64,000 nt of DNA from Velthaea sp965214335 (GTDB taxonomy: Bacteria > Vulcanimicrobiota > Vulcanimicrobiia > Vulcanimicrobiales > Vulcanimicrobiaceae). Made by a program: the position numbers and the translations under genes. Of the stretch, positions 17,021-26,836 are shown piece after piece. Position 1 is the first letter of the stretch, and each line of letters begins with the position of its first letter. Location of the stretch: NCBI GenBank assembly GCA_965214335.1, contig CBDCBO010000008.1:62001-126000 (forward strand), given 5' to 3'. The notes beneath the pieces were generated by a model. The model saw only the letters and a list, made by a program, of their open reading frames with translations, ran no database searches and had not been told where the DNA came from.

Positions 17021-18363
17021 TTTCCGCTGATCGTCATTTCCGCTACGCGGAACGACGGCGAAACGATGCCGCTGTCGAAGCGCAGATCGTCGGCGACGGC
17101 ATCGATGCCGGCCAGCATCGCCCGGAAATCCGAGGCGATCGTGAAGTTGTCGACCGGGTACGCGATCTCGCCGTTCTCGATCCACATCCCGCGCGCGCCG
17201 CGGCTATACGTTCCGCTCGCGTATTCGGTGGCGAAGCCGATCGTATCGTACACCAGCACGCCGCGCGCGGTCGAGGCGATAATATCGTCGACCGTGCGCG
17301 TGCCGCCGTACAAATAAAAGTTATTCACGCCGATGCCCCCGCCGGCTGCGTTGCCGGTCGACCGCGCGCCGAGCCGCCGCGCATAATACGTGTCGAACAA
17401 GAACGATTTGAGCACGCCGCGTTCGAATACCGCCGTCATTGTGGTCGGCGTTCCCTCGGCATCGAACGGCGAGGTGCCCAAGCCTCCCGGTAACCGTCCG
17501 TCGTCGACGATCGTCACGTTTGGCGAGCCGATCGTTTCACCCACGGCATCGGTCAAATAGGAATTGCCGACCGCGACATTGGCGGCGTTCACGGCGTTGA
17601 ACAGATCGCCGAGCACTGCCGCCGCGACGTCGCGGTCGAAGATCACCGGAACGCGCAGCGTGCCCGGCCGCCGCGCGCCGCACAGATCGAGTGCCCGCCG
17701 GGCGGCTTGACGGGCCACGCTCGCGACGCTTTCAAGTCCGCCGTACCCGCGCGCGGCCGAACCATACGAACCGACGCGCAAGTCGTCGCCGTCACGGGCG
17801 ACCGGGCTCGTGCTACGCGATGTGCTCGTCGTCTGATACGCGCCGCGAAAGCCCAGCGAATTCACCAGCGCAATGGTACCTTGCGCATCGCCGGCATGCG
17901 AGCCGCGCGAATTATCGATTCGCGGGTCGGCCCGGCGCACCGCGCGCTCGAGCTCGAGCACGTCGGCGATTTTCGTCTCGGCGTCGCGCGCTGCAACGTC
18001 GGCTGCGACCATCTCGAGCGCCGCATCGTCGCCCGACGGCGTAACCGAATCCGGCAAACCCGCGTGCGGATCTTCGCCCACGAACGCGGCTGCCGCGACG
18101 ATCCGTCCAGCCAGCGCGCGAATTCCGTCGTACGTTAAATCGGTGGTCGAAAGCGATGCGCGCCGGCGCCCCACGAACGTGCGCATCGCGAGCGAACGCC
18201 CGCGCGATTGTTCGAGTTTGGTCAGCTCGGTACCGCGAGCTTCAGCCGCGAACCGGTCGTTGATCGCCACGGTCGCTTCGGCGCTCGTCGCGCCGTGCTC
18301 CAGTGCGGCGTTTACGGCAAACGCGGCAAAGCCCAGCGCTTCGTCGCGAGCATCGGGCGCCAT
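17017..18363 (-). CDS. tldE: TldE/PmbA-type metalloprotease subunit
   Basis: Predicted 448 aa partner of TldD. It has the PmbA/TldE architecture (TIVDDGRLPGGLGTSPFDAEG, GGIGVNNFYLYGG, GVLVYDTIGF, then YSRGARGMWIENGEI) and lacks the HExxxH zinc site, as expected for this subunit. TldD/TldE heterodimers degrade unfolded peptides and, in other bacteria, mature modified peptides such as microcin B17. It lies 3 bp downstream of tldD in the same operon. Its end overlaps the convergent NUDIX gene by 4 bp. Confidence 0.9.
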   Translation of the reverse strand: MAPDARDEALGFAAFAVNAALEHGATSAEATVAINDRFAAEARGTELTKLEQSRGRSLAMRTFVGRRRASLSTTDLTYDGIRALAGRIVAAAAFVGEDPHAGLPDSVTPSGDDAALEMVAADVAARDAETKIADVLELERAVRRADPRIDNSRGSHAGDAQGTIALVNSLGFRGAYQTTSTSRSTSPVARDGDDLRVGSYGSAARGYGGLESVASVARQAARRALDLCGARRPGTLRVPVIFDRDVAAAVLGDLFNAVNAANVAVGNSYLTDAVGETIGSPNVTIVDDGRLPGGLGTSPFDAEGTPTTMTAVFERGVLKSFLFDTYYARRLGARSTGNAAGGGIGVNNFYLYGGTRTVDDIIASTARGVLVYDTIGFATEYASGTYSRGARGMWIENGEIAYPVDNFTIASDFRAMLAGIDAVADDLRFDSGIVSPSFRVAEMTISGN

Positions 18364-18366
18364 GCG

Positions 18367-19776
18367 CTACGCTCCGGCGCCGACGGAGCTGCCGCCGACG
18401 GTGCAACTGGCTAATTTAACCGTCGGCATACCGACGCCGACCGGCACCAGTTGGCCGCCTTTTCCGCAGGTGTAACTGCGATTCGCGAGCCGTCCGTCGT
18501 TGCCGACCGCGACCACTTTGGTCATCGCATCGGGGCCGTTACCGATAAGCGTGGCACCACGCACGGGCGCCGTGATTTTGCCGCCCTCGATGAGATAGCC
18601 CTCGGCGACCATGAACACAAAGTCGCCTTTGCTAATCTCGACTTGGCCGCCCGCAAACGACGTCGCATACATGCCGCGCTCGACCGATGCGATAATCTCC
18701 TCGAACGTCGATGTGCCGCTGGGCATATACGTGTTGCACATCCGCGGTTGCGGCATCACCCGAAACGATTGGCGCCGTCCGCTACCGGTCGACGCGACGC
18801 CCATGAGCTTGGCGTTGAGCCGGTCTTGCATGTAGCCGCGCAAGATTCCATCTTCCACGAGCACCTTGTGCGCGCCCGGCGTACCTTCATCGTCGACCGC
18901 GACCGAGCCGCGCTCGTCGGCGAGATTGCCGTCATCGAAAATCGTTACCAGCTCGCTTGCGACGCGTTCGCCGACGCGCCCGCTATACAGCGACGTACCT
19001 TGGCGGTTGAAGTCGCTTTCGAGTCCATGGCCGACCGCTTCGTGGAGCAGCACGCCGCCGCCGCCCGCTCCGACGACGACGGGCATTTCGCCCGCCGGTG
19101 TTTCGCGCGCATCCAGATTCGTTGCCGCGATGCGTGCCGATTCAACCGCGATCGACTCCGGCGTTTTCGTTTCGTAGATGGACAGCGCGGTGCGCCCGCC
19201 GTCGGCGTAATAACCGTTCGCGCGGCGTGATCCGGCCTTGGCTACGCTTTGGACGCCCAACGCAACGAGCGGCCGTACGTCGGTAACGACCTCACCGTCA
19301 CTCGTCGCAATTTGCACGAACTGCGTTTCATCGCTGACGAAAGCGTTGACCGCCGATATACGCGGATCGTACGCCCGCGCCGCGACATCGGCGCGCGCCA
19401 GTAAATCGACGAAGCGGCTCGCGGGCGAGTCATGTGCGGCCGGACGATAGAGTGGCGCCGCTTGGCGAACGGTGAGATCCGCGATGGGTTCGCCGCGCGC
19501 GCCGTCGTGAGCGATCAAGGCGGCCACGTCGGCAGCATGCGCCAGCGCCGCAGGGGAAAGGTCGTCGGAGTACGCGTAACCCGCGCGCTCGCCGGCGACC
19601 ACGCGAATACCGGCACCGCGCACGACGCTTAATCCGGCTTCGTGAATTCGGCCGTCCTGCAAGCGAAACGTTTGCGCGGTCCGATGCTCGAAGAACACGT
19701 CCGCGTAATCGCCGCCGCGCCGCAGCGCGCGCGTCAGCACTGTTGCGAGAAGATCGTGGTCGAGTCCGGTCTGCAC
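18367..19776 (-). CDS. tldD: TldD metalloprotease
   Basis: Predicted 469 aa zinc peptidase. It has the TldD zinc motif HEAVGH (LLHEAVGHGLESDFN), with FDDGNLADERGSVAVDDEGTP and the C-terminal NGPDAMTKV/SYTCGKGGQ. It works with TldE as a heterodimer that threads flexible peptides. No precursor peptide for a ribosomal natural product was recognised nearby, so a general proteolytic role is more likely. GTG at 19776 is chosen because the protein then begins with the family N-terminus; the ribosome site is weak and the start could be a few codons off. Confidence 0.92.
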   Translation of the reverse strand: MQTGLDHDLLATVLTRALRRGGDYADVFFEHRTAQTFRLQDGRIHEAGLSVVRGAGIRVVAGERAGYAYSDDLSPAALAHAADVAALIAHDGARGEPIADLTVRQAAPLYRPAAHDSPASRFVDLLARADVAARAYDPRISAVNAFVSDETQFVQIATSDGEVVTDVRPLVALGVQSVAKAGSRRANGYYADGGRTALSIYETKTPESIAVESARIAATNLDARETPAGEMPVVVGAGGGGVLLHEAVGHGLESDFNRQGTSLYSGRVGERVASELVTIFDDGNLADERGSVAVDDEGTPGAHKVLVEDGILRGYMQDRLNAKLMGVASTGSGRRQSFRVMPQPRMCNTYMPSGTSTFEEIIASVERGMYATSFAGGQVEISKGDFVFMVAEGYLIEGGKITAPVRGATLIGNGPDAMTKVVAVGNDGRLANRSYTCGKGGQLVPVGVGMPTVKLASCTVGGSSVGAGA

Positions 19777-19872
19777 GCGCGTCGATTCGCGCGGCCGGCG
19801 CGGGCGTCCCCCGCGACGCTCGGCCCGCACGCTTCCAGGTTCGCCGGCGCACCATCCGGAACGCCTAGGCGA

Positions 19873-20316
19873 ATGACCCCGCTTCGATTAACGACGCAAC
19901 CGCCTCGTGCACCGCGCGCCGAACTCGCCGGCCTGATCTTTCTTCCGCGTTCGATCGATAAAGTGCGCGCGACATTGCCGGGTGGCGAACCGGGCGAATA
20001 CCGGATCGAAGGTCTCACGCAGGCGCTGCTCGATCGCTTGGGGATCACGCTGGACGATTTCACCCAGGCCGTCCACGCGGCAACCAGCGATGACGACGTT
20101 GCAGCTTTCGTGCACGCGCGCGCTACAACACAAGCCTGCGCTGCCTGGAACGCGTCGGTCGTCACGCGTGAGCCGCGTGGCGGGAACCGCGCGGAGGCCC
20201 TGACGTTTTACCCGTGGCTGGTTGAGCGCCCCGACTTGACCCTCGTTCTGGACGTCCTCGAAGAAGACGACCGGCAAGCTTTTCCAACCGGCATACCGGC
20301 CGGCACCGTACCGTAG
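19873..20316 (+). CDS. DUF5069 domain protein
   Basis: Predicted 147 aa cytoplasmic protein. The N-terminal signature PPRAPRAELAGLIFLPRSIDKVRATLPG and the following GEYRIEGLTQALLDRLGITLDDF match DUF5069, a small all-helical family of unknown function common in soil bacteria. ATG at 19873 is preceded by AGGCGA. It diverges from tldD and leads into the next forward genes. Confidence 0.75.
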   Translation: MTPLRLTTQPPRAPRAELAGLIFLPRSIDKVRATLPGGEPGEYRIEGLTQALLDRLGITLDDFTQAVHAATSDDDVAAFVHARATTQACAAWNASVVTREPRGGNRAEALTFYPWLVERPDLTLVLDVLEEDDRQAFPTGIPAGTVP

Positions 20317-20347
20317 CCGCCGCCGGCTTCGGCACGGCTTGCCGCAG

Positions 20348-20938
20348 ATGATGGTGCCGGCCTCCGATCTAGCCGCCGCGCTGCGCGCGGCCGCCGCCGG
20401 CCAACGTGAAATTCTCGAAGCGATCAAACACACGCGGACCGCCATCGTCGCCCTAGGCGGCGAACTCGCCGCGGCGATCGCCGGCTTGCCGCCTGAAGAC
20501 GTTCGCGCGGTCGCGCTCAGCGTTGTCGTCATCATGCGCGGAACGCCGACCGTCGACGACGTTGCGGGCTTGACGACCGAGTATCTACCGGCTCTCGACG
20601 ATGATGCGTATGAAACACGGCCCGGCGCGACGTCGCTGTATCTCGAGGCGCTCGGCAAGGGCAACTCGCGCGTGTATCTCGAGGTGCGCTCGAGTCCGGG
20701 TCAGATCGTCCTCGCCACCTCATCGATGCGCGATCTCGATGATTGGCTCGACGCCGTCCGCGGCATCGTTATCGATGCCGACTCGCGCGTTCGACTCGTG
20801 GTCGAAGAACGGTCCGGCGAGCGCGCGCTGATCATGAAAAGCGGGCCCGATTCGGCCGCGTTGCTGGCGGCGTTTCTCAACGCATTGCAAGACGAAGTTA
20901 CACGCCGAGCGCGTTTCAATCGCGCCGTTGATCTGTAA
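20348..20938 (+). CDS. Hypothetical protein
   Basis: Predicted 196 aa. No family recognised. It begins with a helical Ala-rich segment (AAALRAAAAGQREILEAIKHT), then a middle region (YLEVRSSPGQIVLATSSMRDLDDWL) with beta-strand character, and a C-terminal RLVVEERSGERALIMKSG. No signal peptide or membrane segment. It is tightly linked to the M1 aminopeptidase: its TAA ends 1 bp before that gene's GTG. A TTG at 20339 is an alternative start. Confidence 0.6.
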   Translation: MMVPASDLAAALRAAAAGQREILEAIKHTRTAIVALGGELAAAIAGLPPEDVRAVALSVVVIMRGTPTVDDVAGLTTEYLPALDDDAYETRPGATSLYLEALGKGNSRVYLEVRSSPGQIVLATSSMRDLDDWLDAVRGIVIDADSRVRLVVEERSGERALIMKSGPDSAALLAAFLNALQDEVTRRARFNRAVDL

Positions 20939-20939
20939 C

Positions 20940-23609
20940 GTGCCGGCCGCCGCCCGCAACGCCACCCGCGCGTCGATCGCCCGCTGCGTTTTCGGCTTAG
21001 CGTTCTGCGTTTCGGTCATAGCGAGCGCGCGCGCCGCCGATGCGCCGTTTGCCTTCGCCACGACACCCGGACGTTTGCCCAAAGACGTCGTGCCCCAGGC
21101 GTACACGATCCGCATCGCTCCACACGCCGAGCGCCTCACGTTCGACGGCAGCGAGACGGTGGCACTCGCCGTTCGGCGGCCGGCATCCACGATCGTCTTC
21201 AACGCGCTCAACCTGCACTTCAGCCGCGTATGGGTCGACGGCCGGCCGGCGCATGCGGTGATCGTCAACGACCACACGCAGCGCACGACGGTGCGGCTGA
21301 ACGCACCGCTCGCGAGCGGCCGCCACTCGCTCGATCTCGTCTTCGCCGGTCGGCTCGAAACCGAAGGTCAGGGTCTGTTCCGGCAACGCTACGCCGTGCC
21401 CGGCCGACCGCCGCGCACACTGCTGACGACGCAATTCGAATCGACCGACGCCCGGCGTATGTTCGCGTGCTGGGACGAGCCCGCATTCCGGGCCACGTTC
21501 AGCTTGAGCGTCGTCATTCCGGCGGCCTGGCAAGCCGTCTCGAACATGCCGGCCGTCGCGCGCACGACACGTGGGCCGCTGGCCACCGTCAGCTTCGGCC
21601 GCACGCCGCGTATGCCGTCGTATCTACTCGAAGTTACGGCCGGCGACATCGCGTCGGTCGGCGCCCACGACCGGCGCGGAACGCGACACGAAGTGTGGGC
21701 CGTGCGCGGACAGCAAGCCCAGGGCACGTATGCACTGGCGAACTCCGAGCACATTCTCGAAGCGTACGACGACTATTTCGGTATTCGCTTTCCGCTGCCG
21801 CGGCTGGCGTCGATCGCCGTTCCGGGCGGCTTTGCCGGCGCGATGGAAAATTGGGGCGCGATTACCTACAACGATCAAATCTTGCTCTTGGCCCGCAACG
21901 CCACGCCCGAACAACGGCAAGAAATCTATGCGGTGCAGGCGCACGAGATGGCGCATCAATGGTTCGGCGATCTGGTGACGATGGCGTGGTGGGACAATCT
22001 GTGGCTCAATGAAAGTTTCGCCTCGTGGATGGCGGCCAAACAAACCGATCGCGCCCATCCGGATTGGCACTGGTGGCAGAATCAGGACGCCGATAAAGAA
22101 AGCGCGATGAACGCCGACGCCCGGCGGCACACGCATCCGATTCAACAGCCCGTCGCCGACGACACGGACGCCGAAGCCGCTTTCGACGGCGAAATTACCT
22201 ACGCCAAAGGGCAAGCCTTTCTGCGCATGCTCGAAGCGTATCTGGGTCCCGACGTTTTTCGCACCGGCATCCGCAGCTATATCGCACGCCGCAAATACTC
22301 GAATGCGACCGGAGCCGACTTGTGGAACGCGCTGGGCGCTGCTTCGGGCCGGCCGGTCGCGGCGCTCGCCGCCGACTGGATCTTCCGGCCGGGTTTCCCC
22401 CTCGTCACGGTGACATCGGCTTGCAGCCCGGCGGGGTTGCGCACCATCGGCTTGCACCAGGAGCGTTTCTTCCTCGACGGAACGGCGGCCGATCGCACGC
22501 GCTGGACGATTCCGGTCGGCATTGCGATCGGCTCCGATCCGCCGGCCTATACGCTGCTCGGCTCCGACGATCTGTCCGACATTGCCGCCGGCCGCTGCGA
22601 CGAGCCGCTGCGCGCCAATGCGGGCAACGTCGGTTTCTATCGCGTGGCTTACGATGACGCGCTGCTGGCGGCGAATCGCACGGCGTTCGCGACAGTGCCC
22701 GACGATGATAAAATCGAGATGCTCGACGATCGGTGGGCGCTCACCGGCGCGGGCAAATCGCAGCTCAGTGCGTACCTTGCGCTGGTGTCGGCGATGGGCA
22801 GCGATACCAACCCGCGCGCTTGGGAACAAATTGCCGGCGCACTTGCCGCGATCGAGCGCGACGAGCGCGGAACGCGCGGCGCCGCCGCGTTCACCACCTA
22901 TGCGCGTAGCGTGCTCGCGCCGTTAGCCGCGACCTTGGGCTTCGACGCTCGGCCGGGCGATTCGCCTCCAACGGTGCAACTGCGCCACGTGGTGATTCGC
23001 GATCTCGGTGTGCTTGGCGACCCGCAAGCGCTGGCCTGGGCGCAATTGCAGTTTGCGCGGCTGGAAGCCAATCGCGACAGCGTCGCGGCAGGTGATGCGG
23101 CCGTCGCGCTGCGGCTCGTCGGCGAGTTCGCCGACGCCACGACTTTCGATCAACTGCACGCGCTGGTACGCTCGGCGCGCGATGAGACGGAGTTCCGCCG
23201 GTTCGCGACCGCCATGGCGGCCGTTCGCAATCCGGAGTTGGCGCGGCGCGTCTTGGCACTTGCGCTGTCGAACGAAATCCCGGCTCAAGCTCAGGCCGAG
23301 CGGCTCGAAATCGTCTATGCCGTGGCCGAGGCGCATCCGGCGCTGTCGTTCCGTTTTCTGCAAGCCAACGGCGCGCGCTTGCTGGCCGACAAATCGGTCG
23401 AAGATAGTGTATTTTTAGCGCAGGAAATTCCGCAAATTTACTGGGACGCCGCACCCGTCGCGCAAGTCGGCGCGTGGATCAAAGCGCACGCACCGCCGGA
23501 AGCGGCGCCCGAACTTGCCCGCGGTATGGAGCGCGCGGTATATCACGTGCGCAGCCGCCAACTGCTCGATGCTCAAGCCGACGCGATCGATACGGCCGCC
23601 GCGCACTAA
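20940..23609 (+). CDS. Secreted M1-family zinc aminopeptidase
   Basis: Predicted 889 aa aminopeptidase N-like enzyme. The GTG at 20940 is followed directly by a signal peptide (CVFGLAFCVSVIASARAAD). The exopeptidase motif GAMENWG lies at about residue 302, zinc site HEMAHQWFG at about 335, with the third zinc ligand in WLNESFASW. The C-terminal half matches the ERAP1-like helical domain. It releases N-terminal residues from peptides outside the cytoplasm. A second, unsecreted M1 enzyme lies at 28313-30826. Confidence 0.95.
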   Translation: MPAAARNATRASIARCVFGLAFCVSVIASARAADAPFAFATTPGRLPKDVVPQAYTIRIAPHAERLTFDGSETVALAVRRPASTIVFNALNLHFSRVWVDGRPAHAVIVNDHTQRTTVRLNAPLASGRHSLDLVFAGRLETEGQGLFRQRYAVPGRPPRTLLTTQFESTDARRMFACWDEPAFRATFSLSVVIPAAWQAVSNMPAVARTTRGPLATVSFGRTPRMPSYLLEVTAGDIASVGAHDRRGTRHEVWAVRGQQAQGTYALANSEHILEAYDDYFGIRFPLPRLASIAVPGGFAGAMENWGAITYNDQILLLARNATPEQRQEIYAVQAHEMAHQWFGDLVTMAWWDNLWLNESFASWMAAKQTDRAHPDWHWWQNQDADKESAMNADARRHTHPIQQPVADDTDAEAAFDGEITYAKGQAFLRMLEAYLGPDVFRTGIRSYIARRKYSNATGADLWNALGAASGRPVAALAADWIFRPGFPLVTVTSACSPAGLRTIGLHQERFFLDGTAADRTRWTIPVGIAIGSDPPAYTLLGSDDLSDIAAGRCDEPLRANAGNVGFYRVAYDDALLAANRTAFATVPDDDKIEMLDDRWALTGAGKSQLSAYLALVSAMGSDTNPRAWEQIAGALAAIERDERGTRGAAAFTTYARSVLAPLAATLGFDARPGDSPPTVQLRHVVIRDLGVLGDPQALAWAQLQFARLEANRDSVAAGDAAVALRLVGEFADATTFDQLHALVRSARDETEFRRFATAMAAVRNPELARRVLALALSNEIPAQAQAERLEIVYAVAEAHPALSFRFLQANGARLLADKSVEDSVFLAQEIPQIYWDAAPVAQVGAWIKAHAPPEAAPELARGMERAVYHVRSRQLLDAQADAIDTAAAH

Positions 23610-24792
23610 TCGCTCGCACGGAGCCGACCTTAGCGGCGCGCAAGCGCGCCGGGTTGCGCTACGCGCCCAAGGCTTCGGCAGCCCGCCGCCGGCGCAGGTC
23701 GACGGACGCGCCATCGCGCGTATCTTCGATCGAGTCGGTTTGATTCAGATCGATTCCGTCAACGTCATCGTCCGTTCGCATTACTTTCCGATCTTTTCGC
23801 GGCTGGGCGCATACGACACCGGATTGCTCGAACGGCTGGTGTGGCAGAAACGCGGCCGGACGCTGTTCGAATACTGGGGCCACGAAGCGTCATTGATCCC
23901 GCTGACCTCGCACGCGCTCTTTCGCTGGCGGATGGCCCGCGCCGCACGCGGTGCCGGAACGTGGGGCCGCGTCGCCGCGATCGCGCGCGACAAGCCGGCC
24001 TTCGTCGCGGCAATCTTGCGTGAAGTGGAACAGCGCGGGCCGCTGGCCAGCGGCGACATCGCCGAGCACCGCAGCACCGGCGGCGGCTGGTGGGGCTGGA
24101 GCGACGTCAAGACGGCGCTGGAATACCTGTTTTGGGCCGGCGCGATCACGACGGCCAAACGCCGAAATTTCGAGCGGCTCTACGATCTACCCGAGCGCGT
24201 CTTCCCAGCCGCGGTGCTGGCCCAACCGACTCCCGACGAAGCTACCGCGCAGCGCGAACTTCTACGGCTGGCAGCCGCCGCGCTGGGCGTTGCTACCCGC
24301 GCCGATTTACGCGATTATTTCCGGCTGGGGGTGGAGGCCAACGAGCGCATCGACGAACTCGTCGAACACGGCGACCTGCAACCCATCGCGGTTGAGGGTT
24401 GGAAACAGACCGCACATATCGCACCCGGCACCGTGATTCCGCGCCGGATCGACGCCTGCACGCTGTTGTCGCCGTTCGACTCGCTGGTGTGGGAGCGCAA
24501 CCGCGACCGGCGCATCTTCAACTTCGACTATCGCATCGAGATTTATACGCCGGCCCAGCGGCGCGTCCACGGCTACTACGTCTTACCGTTTCTGCACGGC
24601 GACCGGCTCGCGGCGCGGGTCGATGCCAAGGCGCGGCGGGCCGACGGTGTTCTCGACGTCCTGGCGATCCATTACGAAGACGCCCGTCCGGCAATCGGGG
24701 TGCGCGACGGTCTGCGAACCGCCCTCGACGCGCTGCGCGCGTGGCTGGGCTTAGCGGAATTACGCATCAACGACCTTACACCGCCGGTGTAA
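23569..24792 (+). CDS. YcaQ/AlkX-like winged-helix DNA glycosylase family
   Basis: Predicted 407 aa protein of the HTH_42/YcaQ family. Visible hallmarks are ADLSGAQARRVALRAQGF, the GRAIARIFDRVGLIQIDSVNVIVRSHYFPIFSRLGAYD segment, the aromatic FEYWGHEASLIP and a C-terminal YYVLPFLHGDRLAARVDAKA. E. coli YcaQ excises alkylated and crosslinked bases, so DNA crosslink repair is likely. The start is uncertain: ATG at 23569 gives a 41-bp overlap with the aminopeptidase, while homology begins near codon 23. Confidence 0.85.
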   Translation: MLKPTRSIRPPRTNRSHGADLSGAQARRVALRAQGFGSPPPAQVDGRAIARIFDRVGLIQIDSVNVIVRSHYFPIFSRLGAYDTGLLERLVWQKRGRTLFEYWGHEASLIPLTSHALFRWRMARAARGAGTWGRVAAIARDKPAFVAAILREVEQRGPLASGDIAEHRSTGGGWWGWSDVKTALEYLFWAGAITTAKRRNFERLYDLPERVFPAAVLAQPTPDEATAQRELLRLAAAALGVATRADLRDYFRLGVEANERIDELVEHGDLQPIAVEGWKQTAHIAPGTVIPRRIDACTLLSPFDSLVWERNRDRRIFNFDYRIEIYTPAQRRVHGYYVLPFLHGDRLAARVDAKARRADGVLDVLAIHYEDARPAIGVRDGLRTALDALRAWLGLAELRINDLTPPV

Positions 24793-24804
24793 GATGCTGC
24801 ATCG

Positions 24805-26133
24805 TTAGCTTTCGCCGATCAGCCACACGCCGCCGGCCGCGACGAGCGCAATGACAACCGCCGTTGCCGCCACAACCTTTGCCCGCGGCAGATGAAAGCG
24901 GCGCCACCCGAGCCGGTCGCGCACGCCCTCCGTGCCGTGTGCGACCAGCCGCGGATGCCGGTCACGGCGCAACCCGACGGTCACTTCGGTACCGATGCGC
25001 AACAGCCGGTCGACGCGTTTGGGGTCGCGCAATTCCACCCCCAGTTCAGCCAGCGGCAGCACGACGTCGTGAGTCGGTGTTTTTAAGCGCGCTAACCCGA
25101 GTCCGTCGTGCCGACCCACGATCGTGCCGCGAAATTGCATGCCGGGCGCGAGCGGCAGCGAGCGACCGTCGACAATGAGCGTAATTTCGGCGCCTGCCGC
25201 AGCGGGCGAACGCGGGAATCGGCGCCGGTGGCGAATCTGTTCGGGCGGATCGGTGTGATTCGTCGGTAAGCCATGGGCGAGGGCATCGTGCGGTGCGAGC
25301 GTCATGCGGCCTTCGTCGTCCAGACCCACCTCCGTCCCGTCGGGCAATCGCGCGCGGCCGTTAGGCTCGCCGCCGACCACAACGTAACTCACGGCGCCAC
25401 GCTCGTCGTGATACGCGACATCGACGATGCCCTCGCCGAGGTGACTCGGCGCTCCCATATACGAGCCGAAATTGCCGCGGTGCACCGGATCTTCAACGCC
25501 CGGATACCCGAGCCACTCGAAGCGCATCGCTTGACGTGGTTTCGGGATCTCGCGCGGGTCGACGCCGCAGCAGATGAGCACGCCGACGGCATACGAATTC
25601 GAGTCGCGACCAACGCGTAAAAACGGGATCTCAACGGCCAGGTACCGCTGATCGCCATCGTACGCGCGCTGCGTTTCGCGCACGAGCCGGGCGAAGAACT
25701 CTTCGCTCAAACCAGCCGGCGGCGTTATGGCGATCGGCGCGAAATCCAGCACACCGCGTTCGGCGAATTGATCTTCAGGATACGCGAACGGGACGAGTGC
25801 GCCGGTACCGTTGAGATTCGCCGGTCCGGCCTCGATGACGCTAACGTTGGTTGCGTCGGCGCCGGTGATCGCAACAAACAAATGACCGCCGAAATCTTGT
25901 TCCCACACCAGCCGCTTGGACGGGATCGTCAAGCCGGCGAACGCGATCTTCGGAATTCGGACGTCGAGCGCGAACCAGACTGCGGGACGGCCGATGAGTG
26001 CTACGGTGTGCGGCGCTAGGTTCCAGCGGTTCGGCACCACCACATCACTGCCGTCGAGCACCGGCCGTCCGGCGAGCGGACCGGCTTGGATCGTCGAGGA
26101 CGCAAAGCGCGGTATACGCAGCTGGAATCTCAT
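24805..26133 (-). CDS. Unrecognised tail-anchored protein, 442 aa
   Basis: No confident family. The N-terminal half is beta-rich (PAVWFALDVRIPKIAFAGLTIP, HLFVAITGADATNVS). The centre has RYLAVEIPFLRVGRDSNSYAVGVLICCGVD followed by GYPGVEDPV, a SNSY-type motif that recalls DUF3750 or papain-like cell-wall enzyme folds. Residues about 290-400 are another beta module (LARLKTPTHDVVLPLAELGVELRDPKRV). A single hydrophobic helix near the C-terminus (VVAATAVVIALVAAGGVWLIG) suggests tail anchoring. Its role cannot be stated. Confidence 0.6.
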   Translation of the reverse strand: MRFQLRIPRFASSTIQAGPLAGRPVLDGSDVVVPNRWNLAPHTVALIGRPAVWFALDVRIPKIAFAGLTIPSKRLVWEQDFGGHLFVAITGADATNVSVIEAGPANLNGTGALVPFAYPEDQFAERGVLDFAPIAITPPAGLSEEFFARLVRETQRAYDGDQRYLAVEIPFLRVGRDSNSYAVGVLICCGVDPREIPKPRQAMRFEWLGYPGVEDPVHRGNFGSYMGAPSHLGEGIVDVAYHDERGAVSYVVVGGEPNGRARLPDGTEVGLDDEGRMTLAPHDALAHGLPTNHTDPPEQIRHRRRFPRSPAAAGAEITLIVDGRSLPLAPGMQFRGTIVGRHDGLGLARLKTPTHDVVLPLAELGVELRDPKRVDRLLRIGTEVTVGLRRDRHPRLVAHGTEGVRDRLGWRRFHLPRAKVVAATAVVIALVAAGGVWLIGES

Positions 26134-26232
26134 CGCCGTCGCTTTACTCGCTCGACTTTCGGCTTCCCGGCGTTGGCCTCGCCTGACAGCGTGGCGGATT
26201 TGCCGCGCGCCGGCGCGTACGCGCCGGCTACA

Positions 26233-26787
26233 TTATTTTTGGTAACGCAAGACCAAGGCGAGGTTTTTGCCGCGAATGATCCCCGCTGAATGATAGAACA
26301 ACCCGAACGCATCGATCGACGATTCGTCGGGAAAAATGCACGTGTCCAGAACGTCGGCCGGATGACCTTGCAATACCCAACCGCCGCCGGCCGCGTTGAT
26401 CCCGCCGAATAGATCGGTGCCGCCCAAGAGCGAGCAGTAACACGATGCCGGATTGCCCTGACACGTGCCGGGTTTTACTTTCGCATAATAGGCCAGCGCC
26501 GCGAGCGTCGGCTGCGTCGTATACAGCGTGTCGAGCAGCAGGTTGATCGTCGCGCCGCTCTTATCGGTGTACTCGCAGAAATTGCGCACGCCGCCCAAGA
26601 CCAGACGCTTTCCGCCGTTGGTATTGTATTCGGCGATCCGCGTTTGTACCGTGCCACCGCTGCCCGTGCAGTACGCTGCCGCGCCGCTATCGGTGTTTAT
26701 TTGCGCCACGCGATTGTCGAACGTCATCGCGCTAGCCGCGGCGCCGAGCAGCAATACAAAGAGTGTCGCCAGTGAAGCACGTCGCAT
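26233..26787 (-). CDS. Small secreted Cys-containing protein
   Basis: Predicted 184 aa exported protein. The signal peptide is MRRASLATLFVLLLGAAASAM. The mature part has eight Cys residues (YCTGSG, NFCEYTDKSG, GTCQGNPASCYCSLLGG, DTCIFPDE) and Gly-rich loops, implying a disulfide-stabilised extracellular or periplasmic fold. No catalytic motif seen. It is downstream of the dacB homologue on the same strand. Confidence 0.65.
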   Translation of the reverse strand: MRRASLATLFVLLLGAAASAMTFDNRVAQINTDSGAAAYCTGSGGTVQTRIAEYNTNGGKRLVLGGVRNFCEYTDKSGATINLLLDTLYTTQPTLAALAYYAKVKPGTCQGNPASCYCSLLGGTDLFGGINAAGGGWVLQGHPADVLDTCIFPDESSIDAFGLFYHSAGIIRGKNLALVLRYQK

Positions 26788-26836
26788 GACGGCTTGAGTT
26801 GTCAGCCGCGTTACCGCGCCCCTGCGCCGGAGCGCG

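Noticed and set aside
21624..22829. 401-aa frame on the minus strand opposite the M1 aminopeptidase
   Set aside because: It lies entirely antisense to a gene with intact zinc and exopeptidase motifs; composition is His/Arg-rich and no domain is present.
24805..26133. Assignment to DUF3750 or NlpC/P60-like hydrolases
   Set aside because: Only a short SNSY-like similarity is visible; a catalytic set could not be completed by eye.
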